Part shown: positions 35,717-44,644 of the stretch, one piece after another | Layout: each line of letters opens with the position of its first letter | How positions within the stretch are numbered: position 1 is the first letter of the stretch | Source of the DNA: Cyanobacteria bacterium OH_PDB_230 | Lineage (GTDB): Bacteria; Cyanobacteriota; Vampirovibrionia; Gastranaerophilales; Gastranaerophilaceae | DNA: 64,000 nt | Reading direction: 5' to 3' | NCBI GenBank assembly: GCA_023421795.1 | Contig: JAEZSO010000001.1 | Coordinates: 186,001 to 250,000, forward strand | The notes under the pieces: model-generated | The model's database searches: none | What the model saw: only the letters and a program-made list of their open reading frames with translations | Told to the model about the DNA's origin: nothing | Position numbers and translations under genes: made by a program

Positions 35717-36664
35717 ATGCCTGATATTTCTGTAATAATACCAATATATAAAGAGAAAAAAGAGTACTTTGAGCAGGCAATCGAATCTGTTCTCAACCAA
35801 TCAATTAAAAATATAGAAATTCTATGCATAATAGATGGGGCAGCTCCTGAAATAACACCTTTAATAGAGACTTTCTGTAAATCCGACAAAAGAATAAAGT
35901 TTTTTAAAAATAGTCACAAAGGCCCCGGGAAAACAAGAAATTTTGGGATAAAAAAAGCCAGAGGCAAATACATAGCATTTATGGATTCTGATGACTATTA
36001 TCCTTCTCAAGATGTATTAGAGTCTTTATTCTCTGTTGCTGAAGAAACAAAGATAAAAGTAGTTGGCGGAAAAACGCTATTTGAAAGTCCAGCGGGATTA
36101 GAACCGCCACATTGGTTTTTCAAAAATTATGAAAAACTGTTTTCTGATAAGGCTGTACAATTAAAAGATTATCAATTATGTTGGGGGTATTGGTGCTTTA
36201 TATATGAGAGAGAATTTATTCTGAAAAACAGAATTTATTTTCCCGATTATATGAGATATCAGGATCCTCCGTGGTTTCTAAAAGCATTGAACAAAGCAGG
36301 TGTTTTTTATGCTATGGATAAAGTAACTTACATACATAGAGAACAAGAAGGCAGAAATTGGCTTAATTCTAACAGGAAAGTAAAAGACCACTTCAAGGGC
36401 ATTTCTGACGTTCTGCAATATAGTGCGAAAAACCATCTGGATGACTTACATAATTTTATATACAAAAAATTTCTTACAAATGATGAAAATATACTAAAAA
36501 ATATAAAGACAACTTTTTTTATATCAAAAGCCGGAATCATAAACCATATATTGAAATCAATAGACCCTTCTATTATAAATAAGAGCGATGAGGAATTGCC
36601 TTATTTCAAAAATTATAAAGACTATAAAAATAGACGCTCTTTATACAACTTAATAGATCATTAG
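35717..36664 (+). CDS. Glycosyltransferase family 2
   Basis: This 315-residue GT-A enzyme begins ISVIIPIYKEKKEYFEQAIESVLNQSIKNIEIL, then GPGKTRNFGIKKARGKYIAFMDSDDYY with the DxD-type metal site near residue 92. The rest (WGYWCFIYEREFILKNRIYF, RYQDPPWFLKAL) fits capsular or LPS sugar transferases. It is divergent from the GT8 gene (279-bp gap with TATAAT at 35682). The donor and acceptor are unknown. Confidence 0.88.
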   Translation: MPDISVIIPIYKEKKEYFEQAIESVLNQSIKNIEILCIIDGAAPEITPLIETFCKSDKRIKFFKNSHKGPGKTRNFGIKKARGKYIAFMDSDDYYPSQDVLESLFSVAEETKIKVVGGKTLFESPAGLEPPHWFFKNYEKLFSDKAVQLKDYQLCWGYWCFIYEREFILKNRIYFPDYMRYQDPPWFLKALNKAGVFYAMDKVTYIHREQEGRNWLNSNRKVKDHFKGISDVLQYSAKNHLDDLHNFIYKKFLTNDENILKNIKTTFFISKAGIINHILKSIDPSIINKSDEELPYFKNYKDYKNRRSLYNLIDH

Positions 36665-36864
36665 AATAAATAATTCTTATAAATTAATCGAAAGATCAAA
36701 CCGTCAGTAGCAAACACTCAGGCTGAATGCTCAGCGCAATCGGAAATAAAAGGCATTATCAATAATAAATGCTGAAGATTATGGCCTTACTTCTTTTTTG
36801 TTTAGTATTTTGATATACTAGAAATTAATTATTTTGGCGAATTTAGAGGGAGTTTAATACTAAT

Positions 36865-38637
36865 ATGAAAAAAGGTCTGTTTTTGTTAATTGCAGTAACA
36901 ATTGCTGGTTCAAGTTGTTTTGCGGATAATCTTTATGATTCAGGAAAAGTCGTGCCTGCTATCACAAAAACACCAAAAATAATTCATACCATAGAAATCG
37001 ACGAACTAAGAAAAAAATATTTTATAACACCTGATGATTTTAACTTGTCATTACAAATTGCCGCATTACTTTATAAAGATGACAAATACAATGAATCAAT
37101 GAATCAACTCGACTCCGATTTAAGAATGGCCAAAGATAATCCTGACAAGTTAAATGAATTTAAAGAAATTGTTTTTAAAAGAATAGAATCCGATCCTGAG
37201 TTTGAATTTAATTACATAGCATTGGGTAAGTTTTATAGACAACAAGGTGATCATGAGGCTTCTTTCATTCAATATCAAAAAGCCGCGAAACTAGCACCTT
37301 CAAATGTGATATTACAAATAGAAGTGGCAAAAAAGCATCAAAGAAATGGTGAATATACAAAAGCTATAGCTATTTATGACAAGGTTTTAAGAAAAAACCC
37401 CTACTTCAAAGGAATTATAGCTTTTAGAGGAGATTGCTATTATGAATTAGGAGAGATAGAAAAAGCTGAAGCTGACTACAGAGCAGGATTAGCAATGGAA
37501 CCTGAATTCTCTAATTCTGCAATAGGTTTATATAAATGTTTAAAAAATAACAGAAGTGTATCCGCAATTTTCAAAGAAATTTACCCAATTTATAAAACAA
37601 AACCAATAACCTCACAAAATTATATTGATTTTGTAGCAGGTGCAAAATATTATGTGAATGTTTCAACAGATTATAAAGATGCTCGATTTGACGTAAAAGA
37701 AATAATTAGAATATATAATGAGGTGCTTAAAATAGACCCGTTGAACACCGTTGCATATGGGGATTTGGAGTATTTTTATAAAGAACAAAATGATTACAAA
37801 AATATGAAAAATCTTCTTTATAAATGCATGACCCCGGTTAAAGATAAAAAGACAGGTGAATTAAAAACCGTTGATTATCCGTCTGTTCAAATTGCTTCAA
37901 CATTGGCAAATATGTCTCCCAACCTTCTTATAGATGCACAAGAATTGATAAAAACAAACCATAAAAAGGAAGCAGCAGAGCTACTTGACCGAATAAAAGA
38001 AGAGACTCCTGAAATATGCCTTTTGAAAGCCCAGGTATTTTCTGATTTAGAATACCAAGATAATTCAATCTTCTGGCATAAAAAGGCTCTAGAATTTTCA
38101 CCTAATAATACAGAATTGCTGTATTCAATCGCAAAAGAATACGAAAAGATGATGGAATATGATCCGGCTAAAGAATACATTAGACAGGCCTTAATAATCG
38201 ATCCTAAAAATAAAAAATATACAAAATTACAGGAAAATATTATCATAGCTCAAAATGATGAATTAATTAAAATGGCACATGATCATTTAGGCGATGAGGA
38301 CAATCAAGTTTTGTCAGAAACGATTGATAAACTTTTTTCTAATCCTTATTTGAATGCTGAAGCTTACATCATAGGGGGATTGGTAAAACAAAAATTCGGT
38401 GATGAAAATGAGGCACTTCTATATTTCGTGAAAGCAATCGAATTGGATTCTAAAAACGTTTTAGCTCTTCGTTTAGCAGCGGAAAGATATGAAGCGCAAG
38501 ATCAAAATCAGGCAGTAAAATATTATAAACAATGCGTATTAGCAGCAAAAGACCCCAATGATCCTGATGCTCAGTATGCTGCAAGCAAGTTGTTGGAGCT
38601 TAATCAGGTTGTGCCGGTTAACTATATAAAAAAATAG
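36865..38637 (+). CDS. Secreted tetratricopeptide-repeat protein
   Basis: This 590-residue protein has a signal peptide (MKKGLFLLIAVTIAGSSCFA, cleavage likely after FA) and at least ten TPR-like helix pairs, for example GKFYRQQGDHEASFIQYQKA, AIAIYDKVLRKNPYFKG and KEYIRQALIIDPKNKKY. It should form a periplasmic superhelical scaffold. TPR proteins of this kind often organise envelope or polysaccharide export complexes, and the surrounding glycan genes fit that, by inference. It is monocistronic. Confidence 0.8.
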   Translation: MKKGLFLLIAVTIAGSSCFADNLYDSGKVVPAITKTPKIIHTIEIDELRKKYFITPDDFNLSLQIAALLYKDDKYNESMNQLDSDLRMAKDNPDKLNEFKEIVFKRIESDPEFEFNYIALGKFYRQQGDHEASFIQYQKAAKLAPSNVILQIEVAKKHQRNGEYTKAIAIYDKVLRKNPYFKGIIAFRGDCYYELGEIEKAEADYRAGLAMEPEFSNSAIGLYKCLKNNRSVSAIFKEIYPIYKTKPITSQNYIDFVAGAKYYVNVSTDYKDARFDVKEIIRIYNEVLKIDPLNTVAYGDLEYFYKEQNDYKNMKNLLYKCMTPVKDKKTGELKTVDYPSVQIASTLANMSPNLLIDAQELIKTNHKKEAAELLDRIKEETPEICLLKAQVFSDLEYQDNSIFWHKKALEFSPNNTELLYSIAKEYEKMMEYDPAKEYIRQALIIDPKNKKYTKLQENIIIAQNDELIKMAHDHLGDEDNQVLSETIDKLFSNPYLNAEAYIIGGLVKQKFGDENEALLYFVKAIELDSKNVLALRLAAERYEAQDQNQAVKYYKQCVLAAKDPNDPDAQYAASKLLELNQVVPVNYIKK

Positions 38638-38743
38638 TTAAAACAAACTGCTGTATAAAAGTCTATGGGGCAGTCAAATAAAGCGTTAATATACCTTTTT
38701 AGCTTTGTTTGAATATCTGCCATTTTCGTAAAACTAAGATATG

Positions 38744-39640
38744 TTAGTTTATATTAAGCATATTGCCGAGAAGTAGGTCATATTCGGATTTATTAAAAAT
38801 CATAAATCCACTTGAGGGGGTAAATGTTAATTCGGCAAAGTAGAGTTTTTTATCTACTTCATAAAAATCGACCCTTACGAACTTAAAGTCCTTAGCAAGT
38901 ATTTCGGCTGTTTCTAACATTGAATCGAAATTATGCGGTTTTGGGATTTCTCCCTCGTAGATGTTTTTTGTATGCCCAAAATTTTGCTTTTCCCATTTTG
39001 TGTTATAAATAATAATCTTATCGTCAATTATTTGATCTTTGAAAAATGTAAATTTATAATATTCTATAAAAACAGGCTTTCCGTTCATGCATAGAACTTT
39101 GTAGTCAGAGAGTCTTCCTTTTGTCTCTTCAAATAATTGTTCTTCAGCATATATTTTGGGCGAAATTCCATTATATTGAAGCTCAAATCCTGATACAAAG
39201 GCAAAATTTGTTTTTAGCCATTTATCAAAAATTTTAGAAACCTGTTTTTTTCCTTTTTTAAGGAAATTATCCTTGTTTTCAACTCTTATATTCATCGCGC
39301 AACCGTGGTTGGCCTTCAGAAAGAAATTTGATGGCAAAATGTCAAAATCGATTTCATCAAAAGAGTTCCATACGCCATAGATATAGGGATAATTTAAGCT
39401 ATTGACCTTTTCTTGGCACCATTTTCTGGCTTGTAATTTGTCTGTTAATCTTGTTTTTAAAGGTATATTGTCATATAACTTAAGCCACTGAATTTTTTCA
39501 GTGAATGTTTTTGGGTTTTTTAGGTTTAATTTTTTTCCGGTTTTTTGTTTATAAATTTTTTCGAGAAACCAAGGATAGAAATGTTCTGGCAAGCTTTTGT
39601 ATAATAAATAAGAAAAATATTCTAGTGTGTTTTTATACAT
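38744..39640 (-). CDS. TupA-like ATP-grasp protein (polysaccharide synthesis)
   Basis: This 298-residue protein resembles the TupA/teichuronopeptide ATP-grasp family: FTEKIQWLKLYDNIPLKTRLTDKLQARKW, SNFFLKANHGCAMNI, YAEEQLFEE, DYKVLCMNGKPVFIEYY and a final FVRVDFYEVDKKLYFAELTFTPSSG, the ATP-grasp Mg site. Such enzymes sit in many capsule and O-antigen loci and are thought to ligate an amino acid or similar group to a sugar. It lies 34 bp downstream of a 45-codon gene on the same strand. Confidence 0.82.
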   Translation of the reverse strand: MYKNTLEYFSYLLYKSLPEHFYPWFLEKIYKQKTGKKLNLKNPKTFTEKIQWLKLYDNIPLKTRLTDKLQARKWCQEKVNSLNYPYIYGVWNSFDEIDFDILPSNFFLKANHGCAMNIRVENKDNFLKKGKKQVSKIFDKWLKTNFAFVSGFELQYNGISPKIYAEEQLFEETKGRLSDYKVLCMNGKPVFIEYYKFTFFKDQIIDDKIIIYNTKWEKQNFGHTKNIYEGEIPKPHNFDSMLETAEILAKDFKFVRVDFYEVDKKLYFAELTFTPSSGFMIFNKSEYDLLLGNMLNIN

Positions 39641-39674
39641 AAATCTAAAGATTAATAATTTCTAAAAAGCAGAA

Positions 39675-39812
39675 TTACTTTGTTGCATAACCACTCCATG
39701 ACGTATCAATTAGTTCGTCATAGAAGTTTTGTGTACTCATTAGGTCATGATCGCTTTGAGTTGTGTTATTTACATTAAATAAGTTTTTTAAAAAAGTTAA
39801 AAAATTATTCAA
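39675..39812 (-). CDS. 45-residue peptide gene (TTG start) with strong expression signals
   Basis: AAAGGAGG, a near-perfect Shine-Dalgarno, lies 6-7 nt before a TTG at 39812, and a promoter TTGAAG-17-TATAAT lies about 50 nt further up. The frame encodes MNNFLTFLKNLFNVNN, an amphipathic N-terminal helix, then a polar middle and a C-terminus YDELIDTSWSGYATK ending in TAA at 39675. I recognise no family. It leads the ATP-grasp gene. It could be a leader peptide, a small membrane-binding protein or a substrate for a neighbouring modifying enzyme; none of these is shown. Confidence 0.6.
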   Translation of the reverse strand: MNNFLTFLKNLFNVNNTTQSDHDLMSTQNFYDELIDTSWSGYATK

Positions 39813-39867
39813 AATAAACCTCCTTTAGTACATTGCGTGAAATTTATTATACAATATTCACTAAAAC

Positions 39868-39896
39868 ATTATATCAAATAATAACAAATTCTTCAA
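39868..39896 (-). promoter_or_regulatory. Sigma70-type promoter for the 45-residue gene
   Basis: On the minus strand TTGAAG (39896-39891) and TATAAT (39873-39868) are 17 bp apart. The predicted start near 39861 leaves a leader of about 50 nt. Confidence 0.7.
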
Positions 39897-39963
39897 TCCT
39901 CTTGCAATTTAATGCTTTTACCTCAATAATCTAATTAGGATAAAAAGGAATTCATTATTAAAA

Positions 39964-41691
39964 ATGTGCGGCATATTTGGCATTAAAGGAATAAATGTAA
40001 ACATAGAAACAGTGCGGCAAGAGCTAGAGCACAGAGGTCCTGATTTCTTTGCTTCAAAGACAGCCTCGGATTGGACTTTCGCTCATTCAAGGTTGTCAAT
40101 AATCGATTTGTCTGAAAAAGGCAATCAACCAATTGAAATCGATGGAGATTTGTTGATTTTCAATGGCGAAATCTATAATTACATTGAACTAAAACAAGAA
40201 TATTTAAATAATGTTGAAACTTTTTCTTGTTCTGATGCCGAAATTTTGCTTCTTCTTTTGCAAAGATACGGTCTCAATATATTAAATAAATTAAATGGAA
40301 TGTTTGCTTTTGCTTTTTTTGATAATAAAAACAAATCGGTGCATTTAGTAAGAGACCGTTATGGGGTTAAGCCGCTGTATTATTGGGCAAAAGACGGTAA
40401 ATTTGCTTTTTGCTCAGAAGACTCTGCTTTAATAAATATCTTAAAACTGCCTTATATCTTTAATGATGAATATAAGGATTTATTAATTGAAAAAGCTATT
40501 TCTGATTTTGATGAAAATACTTGCATAAGAGACATTTATCAGGTTTGCCCGGGAGAATATCTAAAAATCAATGATGATTGCAGCATTGAAAAGACAAAAT
40601 GGTATAACTATTCGGATTATGATTGCGGTTGTGTTGACTATGAAAAAGATTCTGAAGTAATCGAACACTTTGAATACTTGTTGACAGATTCCATAAAGCT
40701 CAGACATAGATCAGATGTTCCTGTTGCCATAACATTGTCAGGTGGCTTGGATTCTTCTTTAATATATGTTTTGTCAAAAGAAAATCTAGGAACAGACTAT
40801 GGGGTTTTTACCTATTCCAATAAAAATAAAAATTTAGATGAATTTGAAAAAGTGAAACGACTTACATCTGAATATGGCGATAGGGTTACGAGAATTGATT
40901 ATGGTGATGAAACATTGGAAATATTTTCAAAATCCTTACAGGCACTGAATTCTCCTATTTGGACACCTGCACATACAGCTTATTACAGTGTCTATAAAAA
41001 AATAAACGAAAATAATTATAAAGTTGTAATAGAAGGCCACGGCTCAGATGAAATCCTTGGCGGATGGGCTTATACCTTCCCATTTGCCATAAAAGAATCT
41101 TTAGCTAATTTCAAATTTAAATTAAGTTATGATATTTATAAAGCTTATAAATATTGTGATTTGGCAGAAAAATCAAATTCGGGTTTGGATTTTTTTCAGT
41201 TGTTTAAATTTAATAAAAAAGATAAAAACTGTTTTGAAGGATTGTTGGAATACATATTTACAAAAAAAGTTTTGCCCATAAATCTAAGATGCTGGGACAG
41301 GCTGTCTATGGCGCATTCCGTGGAGTCCAGAAGTCCATTTTTGGATTTTAGGTTGGTTGAATTCACAAAAAAACTGCCTCTCAGGTATAAAATCAATAAA
41401 ATCGGAAATAAAGCGATATTGAGGAAAATATTATACAAGTATGGCAAAAACTATATTGCGGATAATAAGCTTAAACAGCCTTATCTTGCTTCAGAAGGGG
41501 ATTTTTTATCAGAAAACTGCCGTTTTTTGCTGAAATATTATGATAATAATAAGTTTAATTATGACATTTTAAACTGGGAACAAGGCAATTTTTCTAATGG
41601 CTATGACCCCAGAATATATAGAGCTATTGCTTTTGAAATGTTAAGAGAACATTATAGCAAGGAGTCTCTAAGTAATAGCTGTATTTTTTGA
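39964..41691 (+). CDS. asnB: Asparagine synthase-type glutamine amidotransferase
   Basis: This 575-residue protein starts MCGIFGIKG with the N-terminal nucleophile Cys2 of class II glutaminases, then ELEHRGPDF, FNGEIYNY, RDRYGVKPLYY. The synthetase half has the ATP pyrophosphatase loop TLSGGLDSSLIYVL near residue 258 and EGHGSDEILGGW. It makes asparagine or, as often in glycan loci, amidates a sugar carboxylate; the setting favours the latter but does not prove it. AAGGA precedes the ATG. Its 3' end overlaps the convergent gene by 40 bp. Confidence 0.85.
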   Translation: MCGIFGIKGINVNIETVRQELEHRGPDFFASKTASDWTFAHSRLSIIDLSEKGNQPIEIDGDLLIFNGEIYNYIELKQEYLNNVETFSCSDAEILLLLLQRYGLNILNKLNGMFAFAFFDNKNKSVHLVRDRYGVKPLYYWAKDGKFAFCSEDSALINILKLPYIFNDEYKDLLIEKAISDFDENTCIRDIYQVCPGEYLKINDDCSIEKTKWYNYSDYDCGCVDYEKDSEVIEHFEYLLTDSIKLRHRSDVPVAITLSGGLDSSLIYVLSKENLGTDYGVFTYSNKNKNLDEFEKVKRLTSEYGDRVTRIDYGDETLEIFSKSLQALNSPIWTPAHTAYYSVYKKINENNYKVVIEGHGSDEILGGWAYTFPFAIKESLANFKFKLSYDIYKAYKYCDLAEKSNSGLDFFQLFKFNKKDKNCFEGLLEYIFTKKVLPINLRCWDRLSMAHSVESRSPFLDFRLVEFTKKLPLRYKINKIGNKAILRKILYKYGKNYIADNKLKQPYLASEGDFLSENCRFLLKYYDNNKFNYDILNWEQGNFSNGYDPRIYRAIAFEMLREHYSKESLSNSCIF

Positions 41692-43658
41692 AAAGGTATA
41701 ATTTTTACTTTTTCTTTACTTTTTATGTAATTAACATTTTGTACACAATCCAATGAATCTTTTAAAAATTTTAATGATTGGCTTCTTGAATTTGATAAAA
41801 TATTTTCTGCCATATCATAATTTATAGTGGAATTGTAGACTGCTGAGATATCAACGTCAGCGAACGAGTTATAAATTCTATCTTGTAAGTTCAGCAAATT
41901 TAGTAGGTTTTTAGCTCTTGTTCCCCCAAGCTTGTTTATATAAATGAAATTTTTTCTGAAAATAACAGAAAAACAAACACCGTGAAAAGAATCTGTAACA
42001 ACTATTGAAGCGTTTTTTATATAATTCAGCCATTTAGCTACTGAAGTGATTTTGACAACCGGTTCCTCTATGAATGTTGATTTCTCTCTTGCGATGTTGA
42101 TGAGAGGGATATTTAGTTTTTTTGAAAAATTTTCTAAACAGATTGTGTTTTCTGCTTCTTGTTTCAAATAATCGTTTGATAGCATATAAAACGCAATATA
42201 ATCACCATTATTTTCTACAGGTTCTGTATCAATAATTTTTTGGTAGTGCTCTTTGGTTAAAAGCAATGTCGGATCAAGTGTTTCGGTGCAGTTGATATCA
42301 TCACCGAATATATTATGGATGACTTCTTTGGCGCTACTTTCTCGAACCGAAATAAAATCAAATCTTTTTAATAACGTTCTGGCTTTCTTTATCGCCTTTT
42401 GGGTTCCAACAAAAGTCTCCATCCCAAAGCTTGCAGCATAGGCAATTATGCCTTTATCTTCTTTTGCGAAGTCAAGGAAATATTGTGTAGAAAATTTTCT
42501 TGTGTTTATCGTGTTCCAAACCTGATCAGAGCCGACAACAAAAATTGAAAAATCCTTGTTCAATTCGTAAAATTGACTTGGTTTCCAGAGCCTTTCAGTA
42601 AGAGGAATAAATTGCTTTCTGAAATTCACGATTCCTGAGGTTATGTGTTGATACTTGGGGGATAAGTTGGTTTTTGTATTCAAATTTATGACAGTTGGGT
42701 TTAAGCCAAATTCTTTAATTATTTGGCACATCGCATAAGGGACCAAATTCGCGCCGAAATTTGTGTCGTCAGAAGCAAAACACAATATGCCTACATTTTT
42801 TGAAATATCTTTTGGGTTCGATTTTCCAAATTTTCCGAATATTTTCGAGAAGTATTTGTGATACGCCTTGAGTACCTCAAGCTTTTTCTTCGAATTGTTT
42901 GCAGAAAGATACCAAAATCGTAAATCCTTTAGAAACACATTTTTTATAAGAGTTTTTGTCTTTTTATCCGCATTTATAAAATATTCTTGAGATTCTAAAT
43001 ATTGACAAGCTTTTATCATATTTTCAAACACAAATTTATAGTTTTTATGACTTAAACTTTTCTCTCGGATCTGATAGTTATACAACACTTTATTTATAAA
43101 TGATATTTTAGGCTTTTTTATAAATACATCAATACAAAAAACTCGATCTTCACTTATTTCGAGAGTTTCACAAAATCTTATATTGTGCTCTTTCAAATAT
43201 CCTGTCCTATAAGCTTTGTTCCATACAACCAGCTCTAAATTGAAAGGGTTGTTTTGCGGTTTTTTTGATATTTTATACGTTTTGCTCTTATCTTTGTGAT
43301 GAAATTGAAAATTAAAAAAGATAATGTCAGAAGATTCCTCATCGGCTGTTTTTTGATTAATAATTTCAATCATATTTTCTTCAAGCCAATCATCAGAGTC
43401 TAAAAATAATAAGTAATCTCCTGAAACTATTTCTAAAGCAGCATTTCTTGCCGAGGAAACTCCCTTTTTGTTTTGTTTTATGATTTTTATTCTTTCGTCA
43501 TTATATTTTTTGAGTATTTCAGAAGATCCGTCAGTAGACCCATCGTCAACACAAATGATTTCTATGTCTTGGAATGTTTGGTTAATTACACTGTCGAGAC
43601 ACCTTTGTAAGTATTTTTCCGTATTATAGACGGGAATAACTATGGATATTTTTGGCAT
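41652..43658 (-). CDS. Fusion of GT2 glycosyltransferase and polysaccharide pyruvyl transferase
   Basis: This 668-residue protein has two enzymes. Residues 1-250 are GT2 (ISIVIPVYNTEKYLQRCLDSVINQTF, VDDGSTDGSSE, KGVSSARNAAL, LFLDSDDW). Residues 300-620 match polysaccharide pyruvyl transferases (NFGANLVPYAM, FVVGSDQVWNT, YAASFGME, SVRESSAKEVI, VTDSFHGVCFS). The product would add a sugar and a ketal pyruvate, giving the glycan negative charge. The order is seen elsewhere as separate genes; the fusion keeps both sets of motifs. Confidence 0.87.
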   Translation of the reverse strand: MPKISIVIPVYNTEKYLQRCLDSVINQTFQDIEIICVDDGSTDGSSEILKKYNDERIKIIKQNKKGVSSARNAALEIVSGDYLLFLDSDDWLEENMIEIINQKTADEESSDIIFFNFQFHHKDKSKTYKISKKPQNNPFNLELVVWNKAYRTGYLKEHNIRFCETLEISEDRVFCIDVFIKKPKISFINKVLYNYQIREKSLSHKNYKFVFENMIKACQYLESQEYFINADKKTKTLIKNVFLKDLRFWYLSANNSKKKLEVLKAYHKYFSKIFGKFGKSNPKDISKNVGILCFASDDTNFGANLVPYAMCQIIKEFGLNPTVINLNTKTNLSPKYQHITSGIVNFRKQFIPLTERLWKPSQFYELNKDFSIFVVGSDQVWNTINTRKFSTQYFLDFAKEDKGIIAYAASFGMETFVGTQKAIKKARTLLKRFDFISVRESSAKEVIHNIFGDDINCTETLDPTLLLTKEHYQKIIDTEPVENNGDYIAFYMLSNDYLKQEAENTICLENFSKKLNIPLINIAREKSTFIEEPVVKITSVAKWLNYIKNASIVVTDSFHGVCFSVIFRKNFIYINKLGGTRAKNLLNLLNLQDRIYNSFADVDISAVYNSTINYDMAENILSNSRSQSLKFLKDSLDCVQNVNYIKSKEKVKIIPFQKIQLLLRDSLL

Positions 43659-43659
43659 G

Positions 43660-43674
43660 ATATAATCATTATAT
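43660..43674. promoter_or_regulatory. Palindromic divergent promoter
   Basis: ATATAAT-C-ATTATAT is a perfect 15-bp palindrome in the 14-bp gap between two divergent start codons (43658 and 43673) and holds TATAAT on both strands. On the plus side TGATATAAT is followed by 6 nt and ATG, predicting a leaderless radical SAM mRNA. Confidence 0.5.
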
Positions 43675-44644
43675 GATAAAAAATCTTTTGATATTAATTA
43701 ACAGGAATATTGTTTTAATCGAAAATTACAGATTAAAAAGTGCTTTCAATATTAAACATCACTTTATTGATTATATTTTTGCTTTTAACGAATTCACTCA
43801 AAAAATTTTTAGGATTTATTTTCGCCTGTTTTCCGTGTTCGGTTATCTTTTAAATAAAAAAGTCTCGATAAGAAGTATGGATTTTAATTTGACTACCGAG
43901 TGTTCCTTAAAATGCAAAGAATGTGCTTCCATGATGCCTTTTTATGATAGAGAGCACCAATATACAATAACGTTTGACCAGTTCAAATGTGACTTGGACA
44001 AGTTGATGCAAGGAGTAGACAAAATATATCGTCTTAAATTGATTGGTGGAGAGCCTCTTTTGGTTAATGATTTGGACAAAATGCTTGATTATACCTGCAA
44101 GAAAAAGAAAGTTGTTTCTGTCGAGATAATTACAAATGGTACTCTTATCCTCTCAGATACTCTATGCTCTGTTCTTGAAAAATATAAGCACAAAGCTCTG
44201 GTCGTAATTTCAGACTATACCGAAAATAAAGAACTTAAATCCATAAAAATCAATGAAATCATAGATAAGCTCAATGCATACGGAGCAAGCTGGCACATCT
44301 CAGACTACAGGTGGTTTGAAAAAGGCGATGTTTACAAAAGAAACAGAAGCGCTGATGAGATAAAAAAAGTTTTTGAAAACTGTTGGCAAAAAGACTGTAT
44401 TGCTCTAATGGACGGGAAATTTCACACTTGTACTCGTTCAGTTGCCATAGAGCGTTTGACTGATTATGAATTTTTAGAAGGTGAATTTATAAATATAAGG
44501 GCAGAATCTAATAAGGAATTAACGAAAAAAATGAGACAGTTCTTCGTTAGAGACTATTTTAGCGTATGTGACTTCTGTATGTCCTGTTCTGACATAAGGC
44601 TTTCACCGGCTGTTCAAACTTCAGAAGTTTTAACAATTAAATAA
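43673..44644 (+). CDS. Radical SAM protein
   Basis: This 323-residue protein has the cluster motif CSLKCKEC (CX3CX2C) near residue 80 within MDFNLTTECSLKCKEC, then LIGGEPLLVNDLDKML (the GGE SAM contact) and IITNGTL. A C-terminal cysteine set (NCWQKDC, HTCTRS, CDFCMSC) resembles SPASM-type auxiliary cluster ligands. The substrate is unknown; placement among glycan genes suggests sugar modification. An N-terminal 70-residue hydrophobic-basic region precedes the core. The 3' end overlaps the next gene by 15 bp. Confidence 0.8.
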   Translation: MIKNLLILINRNIVLIENYRLKSAFNIKHHFIDYIFAFNEFTQKIFRIYFRLFSVFGYLLNKKVSIRSMDFNLTTECSLKCKECASMMPFYDREHQYTITFDQFKCDLDKLMQGVDKIYRLKLIGGEPLLVNDLDKMLDYTCKKKKVVSVEIITNGTLILSDTLCSVLEKYKHKALVVISDYTENKELKSIKINEIIDKLNAYGASWHISDYRWFEKGDVYKRNRSADEIKKVFENCWQKDCIALMDGKFHTCTRSVAIERLTDYEFLEGEFINIRAESNKELTKKMRQFFVRDYFSVCDFCMSCSDIRLSPAVQTSEVLTIK

